Below the pieces are notes generated by a model. It saw only the letters and a program-made list of their open reading frames with translations. It made no database searches and had not been told where the DNA came from. Below, piece by piece: positions 1-7,367 of a stretch of 8,737 bases of DNA. The DNA is from Rickettsiales bacterium. GTDB taxonomy: Bacteria > Pseudomonadota > Alphaproteobacteria > Rickettsiales > UBA1997. The stretch is taken from contig CANKYC010000048.1 in assembly GCA_947487845.1 (NCBI GenBank), positions 1 to 8,737 of the forward strand, given 5' to 3'. Both the position numbers and the translations under genes were made by a program. Within the stretch, counting starts at the first letter, position 1. Each line of letters starts with the position of its first letter.

Positions 1-147
1 ATTTATACTCCCATCCAACTTCGTCTTTTTGGTAAAAATTTACTCGAAGAATAACACTGTATCACTTGATACAGTTTTTATTCTTTGTCGCAATTTTTCC
101 TCAAAAATCCTTTGTTGGATGGGAGTATAAATTTATGTTTTGGTATA
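1..147. repeat. MITE-like palindromic element A, copy 1 (left end cut by the window)
   Basis: This is a non-coding, strongly palindromic element. Its right terminal inverted repeat (114-147) ends in TTTTGGTATA and is the perfect reverse complement of 8590-8623 in the other copy. Within this copy, 1-19 pairs perfectly with 114-132. The centre is a hairpin, ACTGTATCA (56-64) with TGATACAGT (67-75) and a 2-base loop, and the flanking AAGAATAA/TTATTCTT arms also pair. Bases 1-133 are identical to 8605-8737. Combining the two copies gives a 162-base element with 34-base perfect terminal repeats and TA at each end, the pattern expected of non-autonomous elements moved by a Tc1/mariner or IS630-type transposase. 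No transposase is present, so that link is inference. The right end shares bases 145-147 with element B. Confidence 0.85.
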
Positions 148-248
148 ATTAAAAAAATGGGGGGCTAAAAATCAGTTTTCTTCTTTTATTCTCAAGACTT
201 TCCAAAAACTTCTCTAATTGAGCAGATTAGAAACTAGCAAAAAACGAC

Positions 249-327
249 ATAGTCATGCTGAGTTTGTCGAAGCATGATTCAGGCTTGGAACTCTAAAATC
301 ATGCTTCGACAAGCTCAGCATGACTAT
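249..327. repeat. REP-like inverted pair, variant CATG
   Basis: Arms 249-279 and 297-327 pair over 31 bases with one T-G mismatch (263/313) around a 17-base loop. Each arm also folds alone: CATGCT at the start of the arm pairs with AGCATG at its end, around GAGTTTGTCGA. The CTGAGYTTGTCGAAG core is a widespread bacterial REP-type sequence (family recollection). A homologous pair lies at 6487-6564 in the opposite orientation, with CACC/GGTG in place of CATG. Confidence 0.85.
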
Positions 328-353
328 GAGTTAGTTTGAAAATTTTTGAGAAA

Positions 354-376
354 TAGCCCCCCATTTTTTTAATTAT
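354..376 (-). terminator. Terminator-like end of element B downstream of the GNAT gene
   Basis: Minus-strand transcripts leaving the GNAT gene run straight into element B. The outer stem pairs G6 with C6, and a run of seven T follows on either strand, so the element resembles a bidirectional intrinsic terminator. The loop is very long (about 186 bases) and contains its own hairpin, so efficient termination is uncertain. The right arm is marked here; its partner is 145-167. Confidence 0.3.
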
Positions 377-801
377 GCCACCAACAACTTTACCATAATT
401 TGGCTTTCTTTGCCATTTTCTTCAAATCTTTCGCCGCGACAAAAATATTGATTTTTTAAAAAAAAATTTACCGCGCTTCGACCAGCGTAATCATTAGCGT
501 GGCAGTAAATTGCAACTACATCATTTTCCAAAACATAATCTTCACAGAATTTTAACAACATCGAACCAATGCCTTTATTTTGCATTTCCAGAACCACAAC
601 AACATGCATCATTTTATAAAGATTTTCTTCATGAATAAGCGTCGCAGTTGCGCAGATTTTATTATCTAAAAATCCGACAATGATAATTTGATCATCTTTA
701 AATTTGGGCTTTCTACCAAAAACATCTTCACAAAGCACAGCGGCGTCTTCGCTATAAGCGCTGCCTTGTTTCACAATTTTAAAAACTAAATTATTAACCA
801 T
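373..801 (-). CDS. GNAT-family N-acetyltransferase
   Basis: This predicted cytoplasmic acetyl-CoA-dependent acetyltransferase has 142 residues, usual for a single GNAT domain. The acetyl-CoA loop of motif A is visible as MQNKGIGSMLL (about 73-83), matching the Q/R-x-x-G-x-G/A pattern, after a hydrophobic strand VVVVLEM. NFFLKNQYF (about 112-120) resembles the motif B helix and turn seen near GNAT C-termini. The substrate cannot be read from the sequence. I chose the ATG at 801 rather than an upstream ATG at 858, because the longer form would put 19 more residues inside the secA C-terminal zinc tail. With this start the gene overlaps secA by 8 bases, which suggests translational coupling. Its TAA stop lies within the terminal repeat of element B, so the last residues may have been reshaped by that insertion. 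Confidence 0.85.
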   Translation of the reverse strand: MVNNLVFKIVKQGSAYSEDAAVLCEDVFGRKPKFKDDQIIIVGFLDNKICATATLIHEENLYKMMHVVVVLEMQNKGIGSMLLKFCEDYVLENDVVAIYCHANDYAGRSAVNFFLKNQYFCRGERFEENGKESQIMVKLLVA

Positions 802-3499
802 GACATTGTTTGAATTTCTTGCCGCTTCCGCATGGGCAAGATTCGTTGCGACCAACATTTCCCCAGCTTTCTGGATTTCTTGGATCGCGATCTTGCGGAT
901 TTACATTCGACTTTAATGGCGTTTTAGTTTGCAGCACTTTCGGCTCGCTTTGCACAAAAGCTGGGTCATTTCTGGTTTCAAACATTCTTTGTTTTGGCGC
1001 TTGGGCAATTAAATTTATCTCGCCCTCATCGCGATCAACATTGATTTGAACGTGAGCAATTCTACTTAAAACTTGTTCTTCGATTCTAAGCATCATTTCT
1101 TCAAATAAATTGAAAGCATCGCGCTTATATTCAATCAATGGATCCTTCTGCGCGTAGGCGCGAAGATTAATTCCGTGACGCAATTTATCGAGCGAAAGCA
1201 AATGATCTTTCCATTCTGAATCCAAAGTTAACAAGAAAATTTGCTTCTCAATTTTTTTCACAATTTCCGCGCCATAAAGTCTTTCTTTTTCAACAAAAAT
1301 TTCAGCTGTGTGACCTTCAATATAATTTAAAATTTCTCTTTCGGTCGCGCCTTCAATCGCAGCTTGAGCTTTTAAATCAAACTTCGCGCCGTAAATTCTG
1401 AAAATTTCTTTTTCTAAAAGATCAATTTCCCATTGTTCGCTATATGAATTTTTTGGAATGCAATCTTCTACTAATTCTTGATTGATTTGGCTTTTGAATT
1501 TTTTCAATTTTTCTGAAATATCACTCACGCCAATAGTTTCATGACGCAGCGCAAAGATTACTTTTCGTTGTTGATTTACAACATCGTCATATTTCAAAAG
1601 GTTTTTTCTGATTTCATAATTTCTCATTTCAACCTTATGCTGCGCGCCGGCAAGGGTTTTGGTAATCCACGGATGAACAATTGCTTCATCATCTTTCAAG
1701 CCAAATCTCGATAAAACTGATTGCAATTTTTCCGAACCAAAAATGCGCATTAAATCATCTTCCAGCGACAAATAAAATTTTGATCTTCCCGGATCGCCCT
1801 GACGACCAGAGCGACCGCGCAATTGATTGTCAATTCTGCGACTTTCATGTCTTTCAGTTGCCAGAACGTAAAGCCCGCCAACCGCAACCGCGATTTTTTT
1901 ATCGGCTTCAACTTTTGCTTTGATTTCTGCCGCTTTTTGTGAATCGGCATCATCAACTAATTTTTCAATCATCAATTCTGGATTGCCACCGAGCATGATG
2001 TCGGTTCCGCGCCCCGCCATGTTGGTTGCGATTGTAATTGCACCCGGAACGCCAGCTTGCGAAATGATTTCGGCTTCTTGTTCATGATATTTAGCGTTCA
2101 AAACGCTGTGTGGCAATTTTTCAGCGCGCAATAATTTTGAGAGATATTCCGATTTTTCAATGCTAATTGTACCAACTAAAATCGGCTGCTGCTTGGCGTG
2201 GGCTTCTTTGATGGCTTTTACAATTGCGTCATATTTGCCTTTTTCGTTTTTATAAATTTCGTCATCTTCATCAATTCTTGAAATCACGCGATTAGTTGGA
2301 ATTTCAACCACGCGCAAATTGTAAATTTCTTCAAACTCAATTGCTTCAGTTGAAGCAGTTCCGGTCATGCCCGCCAATTTTTGGTAGAGGCGGAAATAAT
2401 TTTGGAATGTGATTGAAGCCAAAGTTTGATTTTCATTTCTAACTTTTACACCTTCTTTTGCTTCCAATGCTTGATGCAAACCATCGGAGAAGCGTCTCCC
2501 TTCCTGCATTCTTCCTGTGAATTCATCGATAATCACGATTGATCCGTCTTTAACAATATAATCAATTTCGCTTTTGAAAATCTTATGCGCTTTCAGTGCC
2601 TGATTGATGTGATGCACAAAAGAAATATGCGATGGATCGTAAAGCGAAGAATCTTTTTCAATAGTTCCAGCTTCTTTTAACATTTTTTCTAAATTCTCAA
2701 TTCCCGTTTCGGTTAAAAAAACGCCGCGATCTTTTTCTTCCATTTGAAAATCCTTGTCGGTAAGGCGCGGAATCAGGCGGTTAATCTCTTCATAGAGTTT
2801 GGAATTATCATCAGTTGAGCCGGAAATGATTAAAGGAGTTCGCGCTTCATCAACTAAAATTGAATCAACTTCATCAACAATCGCATAATGTTTGCTGCGC
2901 TGAACCATGTTTTCGGCAGCGAATTTCATATTGTCGCGCAGGTAATCAAAACCTAATTCGTTGTTGGTGGCGTAAGTAATATCGCAAGCATAAGCTTTGC
3001 GGCGATCATCATCATTTAATTCATTGGTTAAGCAGCCAACGGTTAGACCTAAAAATTGGTGAATTTTTCCCATCCATTCTGAGTCACGTTTCGCCAAATA
3101 ATCATTTGTGGTTACAACGTGAACACCTTTGCCGCTTAAGGCATTTAGATAACAAGGCAAAGTTGCAACCAAAGTTTTTCCCTCACCCGTGCGCATTTCG
3201 GCGATTTTTCCTTGGTGTAAAATCATGCCGCCAATTAATTGTACATCGAAATGGCGCATGTTTAAAACGCGTTTTCCAGCTTCGCGAACAACGGCGAAAG
3301 CTTCATGTAAAAGCGAATCAACAGTTGCGCCTTTTGCTAAACGTTCTTTAAATTCTGTGGTTTTTTCTTTTAATTGTTCATCTGAAAGCGCAGAGATTTG
3401 TGGTTCTAAAGCATTGATTTTAGCCACATCGACAGCGAGAGATTTTACGATACGCTCATTAACCGAACCAAAGATTTTTTTTGCGATAAAAGAAAGCAT
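794..3499 (-). CDS. secA: Protein translocase subunit SecA
   Basis: SecA is the ATPase motor that pushes unfolded preproteins through the SecYEG channel, working between cytosol and inner membrane. The protein has 901 residues, the normal proteobacterial length. Visible motifs in order are Walker A (RTGEGKT, about 103-109), Walker B (DEVDS, 209-213), GMTGT (377-381), TNMAGRGTD (492-500) and the arginine-finger region RGRSGRQGD (561-569). A SEC-C zinc tail follows, with ligands C888, C890, C899 and H900. That tail binds zinc and, in other bacteria, SecB and phospholipid. Nothing appears truncated or missing. The ATG lies 12 bases after the murA stop, with no clear Shine-Dalgarno sequence. It is probably co-transcribed with pepA and murA upstream and the GNAT gene downstream. 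I see no secM-like regulator upstream. Confidence 0.98.
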   Translation of the reverse strand: MLSFIAKKIFGSVNERIVKSLAVDVAKINALEPQISALSDEQLKEKTTEFKERLAKGATVDSLLHEAFAVVREAGKRVLNMRHFDVQLIGGMILHQGKIAEMRTGEGKTLVATLPCYLNALSGKGVHVVTTNDYLAKRDSEWMGKIHQFLGLTVGCLTNELNDDDRRKAYACDITYATNNELGFDYLRDNMKFAAENMVQRSKHYAIVDEVDSILVDEARTPLIISGSTDDNSKLYEEINRLIPRLTDKDFQMEEKDRGVFLTETGIENLEKMLKEAGTIEKDSSLYDPSHISFVHHINQALKAHKIFKSEIDYIVKDGSIVIIDEFTGRMQEGRRFSDGLHQALEAKEGVKVRNENQTLASITFQNYFRLYQKLAGMTGTASTEAIEFEEIYNLRVVEIPTNRVISRIDEDDEIYKNEKGKYDAIVKAIKEAHAKQQPILVGTISIEKSEYLSKLLRAEKLPHSVLNAKYHEQEAEIISQAGVPGAITIATNMAGRGTDIMLGGNPELMIEKLVDDADSQKAAEIKAKVEADKKIAVAVGGLYVLATERHESRRIDNQLRGRSGRQGDPGRSKFYLSLEDDLMRIFGSEKLQSVLSRFGLKDDEAIVHPWITKTLAGAQHKVEMRNYEIRKNLLKYDDVVNQQRKVIFALRHETIGVSDISEKLKKFKSQINQELVEDCIPKNSYSEQWEIDLLEKEIFRIYGAKFDLKAQAAIEGATEREILNYIEGHTAEIFVEKERLYGAEIVKKIEKQIFLLTLDSEWKDHLLSLDKLRHGINLRAYAQKDPLIEYKRDAFNLFEEMMLRIEEQVLSRIAHVQINVDRDEGEINLIAQAPKQRMFETRNDPAFVQSEPKVLQTKTPLKSNVNPQDRDPRNPESWGNVGRNESCPCGSGKKFKQCHG

Positions 3500-3511
3500 T
3501 TTTAAGGAATT

Positions 3512-4798
3512 TTAATAAAGAATTTTAATGTCCGCACCACAGGCGATCAGCTTTTCAGCTAATCTTTCATAACCTCTTTCAAGGTGATAAAGTCTGTTAA
3601 TTACAGTTTCGCCATCAGCAACTAAACCAGCCAAAACCAGTGAAACTGAAGCGCGCAGATCGGTTGCCATAACTTCGGCACCGGTTAATTTTTTTACACC
3701 TTTTACAACGGCTAAATTACCGTGAGATTCAATATTAGCGCCCATTCTCACCAATTCCATAACATGCATGAAACGGTTTTCAAAAATAGTTTCTTCAATT
3801 GTTGAAGCGCCATCAGCAACCGCCATCAGCGACATGAATTGAGCTTGCATATCGGTTGCAAAACCGGGAAATGGGTGAGTTGAAATACTGACTGGATGAA
3901 TCACATCCGAAACCCTCGTAACTTCAACTTCATAAGGACTTATTTGCACTAATTTTAATCCCGCTTTTTCCAACTCCTCTCTAAATCCGCCAAGAATCCA
4001 CATTTCAACGCCTTGTAAAATTAAGCGTCCTTGCGTGATTCCAGCCGCAACTGCGTAAGTTCCAGCTTCAATACGATCGGCAATAATTCTGTGACGCGCG
4101 GCGTGAAGTTTATCAACGCCTTGAATTCTGATTTGCGGAGTTCCCGCTCCTTGAATTTTAGCGCCCATCGCAGTCAAACATTTTGCCAGATCAATAATTT
4201 CAGGCTCGCAAGCCGCATTATTAATTATGGTTTCGCCTTCAGCAAGAGTTGCCGCCATTAAAGTATTTTCAGTTGCACCGACCGAAACTTTTTCAAAATT
4301 AATTTCTGCGCCTTTCAAACGCCCGTCAACCGAAGCATCAACGTAACCGCCGGTTAATTCAATTTTAGCGCCAAGTTTTTCCATAGCTTTCAAATGCAAA
4401 TCTACTGGGCGAGTTCCAATTGCGCAGCCGCCCGGAAGAGAAACTTTAGCTTTGCCAAGACGCGCCAAAAGTGGGCCCAAAATAAAAATCGAAGCGCGCA
4501 TTTTGCGCACAAGTTCGTAGGGAGCAACGGGGTTTGAGATATTTTTAGCATCAAAAATTACCGCGCGACCTTGATTGCCAAAATCCTTATCCATGCCATC
4601 AAGCTGCACTTCAATTCCCAAATTAACTAAAAGATTGGCCATTGTTGCAATGTCGGAAACATGAGGAACATTGGTTAAAGTAAGTTTTTCATCAGTGAGA
4701 ATTGAAGCAACCATCAATGGTAATGCGGCGTTTTTGGCGCCAGCGATTTGCACCGAACCATCAAGTTTTTTTCCACCGCGAACTAAAAGTTTTTTCAT
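3512..4798 (-). CDS. murA: UDP-N-acetylglucosamine 1-carboxyvinyltransferase MurA
   Basis: MurA transfers enolpyruvyl from phosphoenolpyruvate to UDP-GlcNAc, the first committed cytoplasmic step of peptidoglycan synthesis. The product is 428 residues, close to the usual 420-430. The substrate-binding K22-N23 pair lies in GAKNAAL. The catalytic loop LPGGCAIGTRPVD holds C125, equivalent to E. coli Cys115, the residue alkylated by fosfomycin, so this enzyme is predicted to be the fosfomycin-sensitive type. The C-terminus NRLYHLERGYERLAEKL is typical of the family. A gap of 43 bases separates it from pepA and 12 bases from secA, both on the same strand, so one transcript is likely. A GGAAGG sequence lies about 20 bases before the ATG, too far for a normal ribosome site. 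Retaining murA implies that the organism makes peptidoglycan precursors. Confidence 0.97.
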   Translation of the reverse strand: MKKLLVRGGKKLDGSVQIAGAKNAALPLMVASILTDEKLTLTNVPHVSDIATMANLLVNLGIEVQLDGMDKDFGNQGRAVIFDAKNISNPVAPYELVRKMRASIFILGPLLARLGKAKVSLPGGCAIGTRPVDLHLKAMEKLGAKIELTGGYVDASVDGRLKGAEINFEKVSVGATENTLMAATLAEGETIINNAACEPEIIDLAKCLTAMGAKIQGAGTPQIRIQGVDKLHAARHRIIADRIEAGTYAVAAGITQGRLILQGVEMWILGGFREELEKAGLKLVQISPYEVEVTRVSDVIHPVSISTHPFPGFATDMQAQFMSLMAVADGASTIEETIFENRFMHVMELVRMGANIESHGNLAVVKGVKKLTGAEVMATDLRASVSLVLAGLVADGETVINRLYHLERGYERLAEKLIACGADIKILY

Positions 4799-4841
4799 TA
4801 TATTTTTTGTTATTTATGACCTTCCAACCAAACTTTATTAA

Positions 4842-6293
4842 TTATTTTTTCTCATGAATTTTAACCAATCGATCCAGCAAACGCACTCCGTAACCAGTTG
4901 CGCCTTTAACCGCCAAAGCATCGCCCTTTCCTTTCCAAGCCACGCCCGCAATATCCAAATGCGCCCATTTGGTTTCACCAACAAAACGCTTTAAAAACTG
5001 CGCTGCCGTAGTGCTACCAGCTCCTCTGCCGCTGCCGACATTTTTCATGTCTGCAATATCGGAGTTAATCATTTCGTCATATTCTTCGCCCAAAGGAAGT
5101 CTCCAAGCGCGCTCGCCTGTAGTTAATCCGCAATCTTCAATTTGTTTGGCAAGTTCATCATCATTAGAAAATAATCCCGCATAAACATCAGCCAAAGCTA
5201 CAATAATTGCGCCAGTTAAAGTCGCTAAATTCACCATAAATTTTGGTTTGAATTTTGAGTTGGCGTAATGAAGAGCGTCCGCCAAAACCAATCTTCCCTC
5301 CGCGTCAGTATTTATTACTTCAATTGTTTGACCCGACATTGATTTAACAACATCGCCCGGTTTTACCGCAGTTCCTGAAGGCATATTTTCAACTAATCCG
5401 ATAACGCCAACAACGTTAACTTTGGCTTTTCTTTGCGCCAAATTTCGAAGCAATCCAACTACAACCGCAGAACCCGCCATGTCAGTTTTCATATCTTCCA
5501 TATTAGCCGCTGGCTTGATTGAAATACCGCCAGTATCAAAAGTTACACCTTTACCAACAAAGGCCAAAGGCTTGTCTTTTGCATTGCCGCCATTCCATTT
5601 TATAACCACCAATTGCGATTCACGCGCGCTGCCTTGACCAACGCAGAGAAGCGAACCCATGCCCAATTTTTTCATCGCTGCTTCGCCTATAACCTCAATT
5701 TCTAAACCATCTTTTTCTAAAGTTTTGCAAATTTTTGCATAGCTTTCTGGATTTAAAATATTTGATGGCTCCGAAACTAAATCGCGAACGAAATAAATAT
5801 TATTTGCTAAAATTTCTAATTCTAAAAATTCTTTTTTAGCCTTAGAAACATCCGTAACGGCGAAGGTTAAAGATTCAATTTTTAACTCTTTTTCCTTCTT
5901 TTTATTTTCGAAATATTTGTTGAAGCGATAATTTTGCAAAATGGCGCCAAATGCCATTTTAGTTAAATCTTCCGCTGATTTTTTGGTGTCAAAAAACACC
6001 GTTCCATCTTTAATTTTTGAGCCGTTTAAAAATGCCGCAATTCGCGATCCGATTTTTTGGAAATTTTTTTCATCGAGTTTATCTTCAGCTCCAGCTCCTA
6101 CAACAACAACGATTTTATCGTCTAAAGTAACTATTGAAATCTGATTGTTTTTACCCGTAAATTCAAAATTATCTTGAGCAAATTTAACTGGTTTTAAATT
6201 TGATTTTTTGGTTTGTTCTTCAGTTAAAACCAAAACAGCAACAGAATTTTTAACAGCAGAAAAATCTGCCAATTTGGCAAAATTAATTTTCAT
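4842..6293 (-). CDS. pepA: Leucyl aminopeptidase (M17 family, PepA-type)
   Basis: This cytoplasmic two-metal aminopeptidase removes N-terminal residues, often leucine, from peptides. In E. coli its homologue PepA also binds DNA in Xer recombination and carAB control. The protein has 483 residues. The M17 signature NTDAEGRL is at 328-335. The metal and catalytic residues match E. coli PepA spacing exactly: K248, D253, K260, D271, D330, E332 and R334. The N-terminal part (about 1-165) is the variable, lysine-rich domain of the family. The ATG at 6293 has no convincing ribosome site in front of it. The gene begins the minus-strand cluster and is followed 43 bases later by murA. Whether this copy has any DNA-binding role cannot be told from the sequence. 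Confidence 0.97.
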   Translation of the reverse strand: MKINFAKLADFSAVKNSVAVLVLTEEQTKKSNLKPVKFAQDNFEFTGKNNQISIVTLDDKIVVVVGAGAEDKLDEKNFQKIGSRIAAFLNGSKIKDGTVFFDTKKSAEDLTKMAFGAILQNYRFNKYFENKKKEKELKIESLTFAVTDVSKAKKEFLELEILANNIYFVRDLVSEPSNILNPESYAKICKTLEKDGLEIEVIGEAAMKKLGMGSLLCVGQGSARESQLVVIKWNGGNAKDKPLAFVGKGVTFDTGGISIKPAANMEDMKTDMAGSAVVVGLLRNLAQRKAKVNVVGVIGLVENMPSGTAVKPGDVVKSMSGQTIEVINTDAEGRLVLADALHYANSKFKPKFMVNLATLTGAIIVALADVYAGLFSNDDELAKQIEDCGLTTGERAWRLPLGEEYDEMINSDIADMKNVGSGRGAGSTTAAQFLKRFVGETKWAHLDIAGVAWKGKGDALAVKGATGYGVRLLDRLVKIHEKK

Positions 6294-6339
6294 AAAAATG
6301 ATTTTTTAATTGAGAGAAAAGTTCTAACGAAGACCAAGC

Positions 6340-6367
6340 AATTTAGAAACGAAGCACAATTTTGCAA
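6340..6367 (-). promoter_or_regulatory. Weak candidate promoter for pepA, proximal
   Basis: On the minus strand TTGCAA (6367-6362) and TAAATT (6345-6340) are 16 bases apart, each matching four of six positions of the sigma-70 consensus. It would give a leader of roughly 40 bases before pepA. Such matches are common by chance in A/T-rich DNA. Confidence 0.2.
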
Positions 6368-6459
6368 TTACCAATTGACGAAGACAAAAACTATATGAAT
6401 AAATTTATTGGGAATGCGCGGCTTTATAATGCAAATAGCAATTCAACTAAAATAAGGTA

Positions 6460-6488
6460 ATTATACCTTGATTCACAAAAAAACTCGA
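6460..6488 (-). promoter_or_regulatory. Candidate promoter for the pepA-murA-secA cluster, distal
   Basis: A perfect TATAAT lies at 6465-6460 on the minus strand, inside the left arm of element C. The hexamer 17 bases upstream, TCGAGT, is a poor -35 box, while the better GTGACA lies 23 bases away, too far for normal use. A transcript would have a leader of about 160 bases before pepA. Confidence 0.25.
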
Positions 6489-6564
6489 TGTCACCCTGAG
6501 TTTGTCGAAGGGTGATTCTAAGATCGAAACCTGAATCACCCTTCGACAAGCTCAGGGTGACATC
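6487..6564. repeat. REP-like inverted pair, variant CACC
   Basis: Arms 6487-6518 and 6533-6564 pair over 32 bases with a single T-G mismatch (6501/6550), at the same place in the arm as the mismatch in the 249-327 pair, around a 14-base loop. Each arm also folds alone through CACCCT and AGGGTG. The reverse complement aligns with the other pair, including the start of the loop (ATTCAGG), so the two are homologous insertions in opposite orientation. Confidence 0.85.
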
Positions 6565-6585
6565 TATTGTGCCTTAAGGGATAAT
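6557..6585 (+). promoter_or_regulatory. Sigma-70-type promoter inside the right arm of element C
   Basis: GTGACA (6557-6562) and GATAAT (6580-6585) are separated by exactly 17 bases, each with five of six consensus positions. The expected start near 6592 lies about 38 bases before the ATG of the membrane gene at 6630. The -35 box is part of the REP-like stem, so the element itself appears to supply the promoter. Confidence 0.5.
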
Positions 6586-6594
6586 CACCTAAAA

Positions 6595-6619
6595 TAAATT
6601 CAAATGAAGTTTGAATTTA
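6595..6619. promoter_or_regulatory. Perfect palindrome at the expected transcription start, possible operator
   Basis: TAAATTCAAA (6595-6604) and TTTGAATTTA (6610-6619) are perfect reverse complements around the 5-base centre TGAAG. The palindrome starts a few bases after the predicted start point and ends 10 bases before the ATG at 6630. It could be a repressor site or an RNA hairpin affecting translation. Chance is possible in A/T-rich DNA. Confidence 0.4.
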
Positions 6620-6629
6620 ACCAAACACT

Positions 6630-7367
6630 ATGAATGATTACACTTTAATATTTTCATTAATCAGCCTCGGATTTTTTGGCGGTTTTACTCATTGCATTGG
6701 AATGTGCGGACCTTTCGTTTTAACTCAGGTCGGCAATCGCCTGAAAAAAACTTCGCTACAAAATTTCACCGCTTTTCAAAGATTAAAAAATTTAGCGCTA
6801 CTACCTTATCACTTGGGACGCATTACAACTTATTCGATCATCGGATTTTTCTGCTCATTTTTAACCAGCAATATTCAGGATTTTATCAGCTTTAAGATTT
6901 TTTCGGCTTTGTTTTTATTTGGCGCTTCCATAATTTTCCTAAATCTTTTCTTAAATAACAAACTCATCTCAAGCGTCATTTTCAAGAAAATTCGCAAGAA
7001 AATTAGTTTGCCCTTTAAATCAAAAATTCTAGAAAAAGCGCCTCATTTTCTTGCCAAAAAAACCTCCATTTTATTTCAGAATCCGCAAGGCTTCAAAGGC
7101 TATATTCTCGGTGTGATTTTAGGCTTCATTCCATGTGGTCTTTTATATGCCGCTTTTTTGGTTGCAGCTGCAATCACCAATCCTTTTTTAGCCGCAATTG
7201 GGATGTCATTTTTTGGCATCAGCACATTTCCGTCGCTGTTTTTAACAGCTTTAGGCGGTAATGTTTTTACGAAAATTCCAGAATTTAAATTTATTGCCAA
7301 GGCATTGATTTTGCTTAACGCGATTATGCTTTTTTTAATGGCGATAAAATTAATTTTTAAAACATGA
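6630..7367 (+). CDS. Six-helix membrane protein of the UreH/DsbD_2 (COG2836-like) family, often labelled sulfite exporter TauE/SafE
   Basis: This is a predicted inner-membrane protein of 245 residues. The N-terminal motif GFFGGFTHCIGMCGPF (about 14-29, with H21, C22 and C26) and the second motif GFIPCGLLYAAF (about 165-176, C169) are characteristic of the family related to DsbD/CcdA transmembrane domains. Hydrophobic segments lie near 5-27, 63-80, 88-108, 157-182, 185-208 and 220-242. A basic cytoplasmic-type loop (about 109-155) separates the two halves. Relatives are found near cbb3 oxidase assembly and copper-handling genes and are thought to move metal or reducing equivalents; the 'sulfite exporter' label is generic. 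No oxidase genes are visible here. No clear ribosome site precedes the ATG. The stop overlaps the next gene by ATGA, indicating coupled translation. Confidence 0.85.
   Translation: MNDYTLIFSLISLGFFGGFTHCIGMCGPFVLTQVGNRLKKTSLQNFTAFQRLKNLALLPYHLGRITTYSIIGFFCSFLTSNIQDFISFKIFSALFLFGASIIFLNLFLNNKLISSVIFKKIRKKISLPFKSKILEKAPHFLAKKTSILFQNPQGFKGYILGVILGFIPCGLLYAAFLVAAAITNPFLAAIGMSFFGISTFPSLFLTALGGNVFTKIPEFKFIAKALILLNAIMLFLMAIKLIFKT

Larger units (their letters stand above)
145..376. repeat. MITE-like palindromic element B carrying a REP-like hairpin
   Basis: Bases 145-167 and 354-376 form a perfect 23-base inverted repeat with an A7-T-G6 / C6-A-T7 core. Weaker inverted similarity continues inward: TTCTCAAGACTTTCC at about 190-204 resembles the reverse complement of 329-352. 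A REP-like hairpin (249-327) sits off-centre. TA at 146-147 and 374-375 fits insertion at a TA dinucleotide. The element abuts element A on the left and reaches into the stop codon of the GNAT gene on the right. It has no credible ORF. Confidence 0.8.
6455..6590. repeat. MITE-like palindromic element C with REP-like core
   Basis: Bases 6455-6478 and 6567-6590 form an imperfect inverted repeat (AGGT-ATTAT-CCTT, then CACAA) outside a near-perfect REP-like hairpin at 6487-6564. The whole is about 136 bases and roughly symmetric. It fills most of the pepA / membrane-gene divergent region, which holds no ORF. The outer arms are more diverged than those of elements A and B, suggesting an older insertion. 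Confidence 0.65.

Noticed and set aside
54..77. LexA-type SOS box in the centre of element A (CTGT...ACAG)
   Set aside because: The half-sites are 10 bases apart rather than the 8 of the canonical enterobacterial box, and the palindrome is fully explained as part of the element's hairpin.
249..327. CRISPR repeat or tRNA-like structure
   Set aside because: There is one inverted pair with no regularly spaced direct repeats or spacers, and no acceptor, anticodon or T-loop pattern. It fits a REP-like hairpin.
802..858. Longer GNAT protein starting at 858
   Set aside because: The extra 19 residues come from another frame of the conserved secA zinc-tail region and do not resemble a GNAT N-terminus. 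The ATG at 801 gives a normal-length domain and a typical short overlap.
810..1049. Plus-strand ORFs opposite secA, murA and pepA (for example 810-1049, 3189-3515, 4031-4261, 5422-5637)
   Set aside because: They lie antisense to highly conserved enzymes and their translations are low-complexity shadows without domains or start signals.
4793..4825. Internal murA promoter using TATAAT at the murA start codon
   Set aside because: The -10 match overlaps the ATG itself, and the only possible -35 (TTGGAA) is 19 bases away. This is likely chance in A/T-rich DNA.
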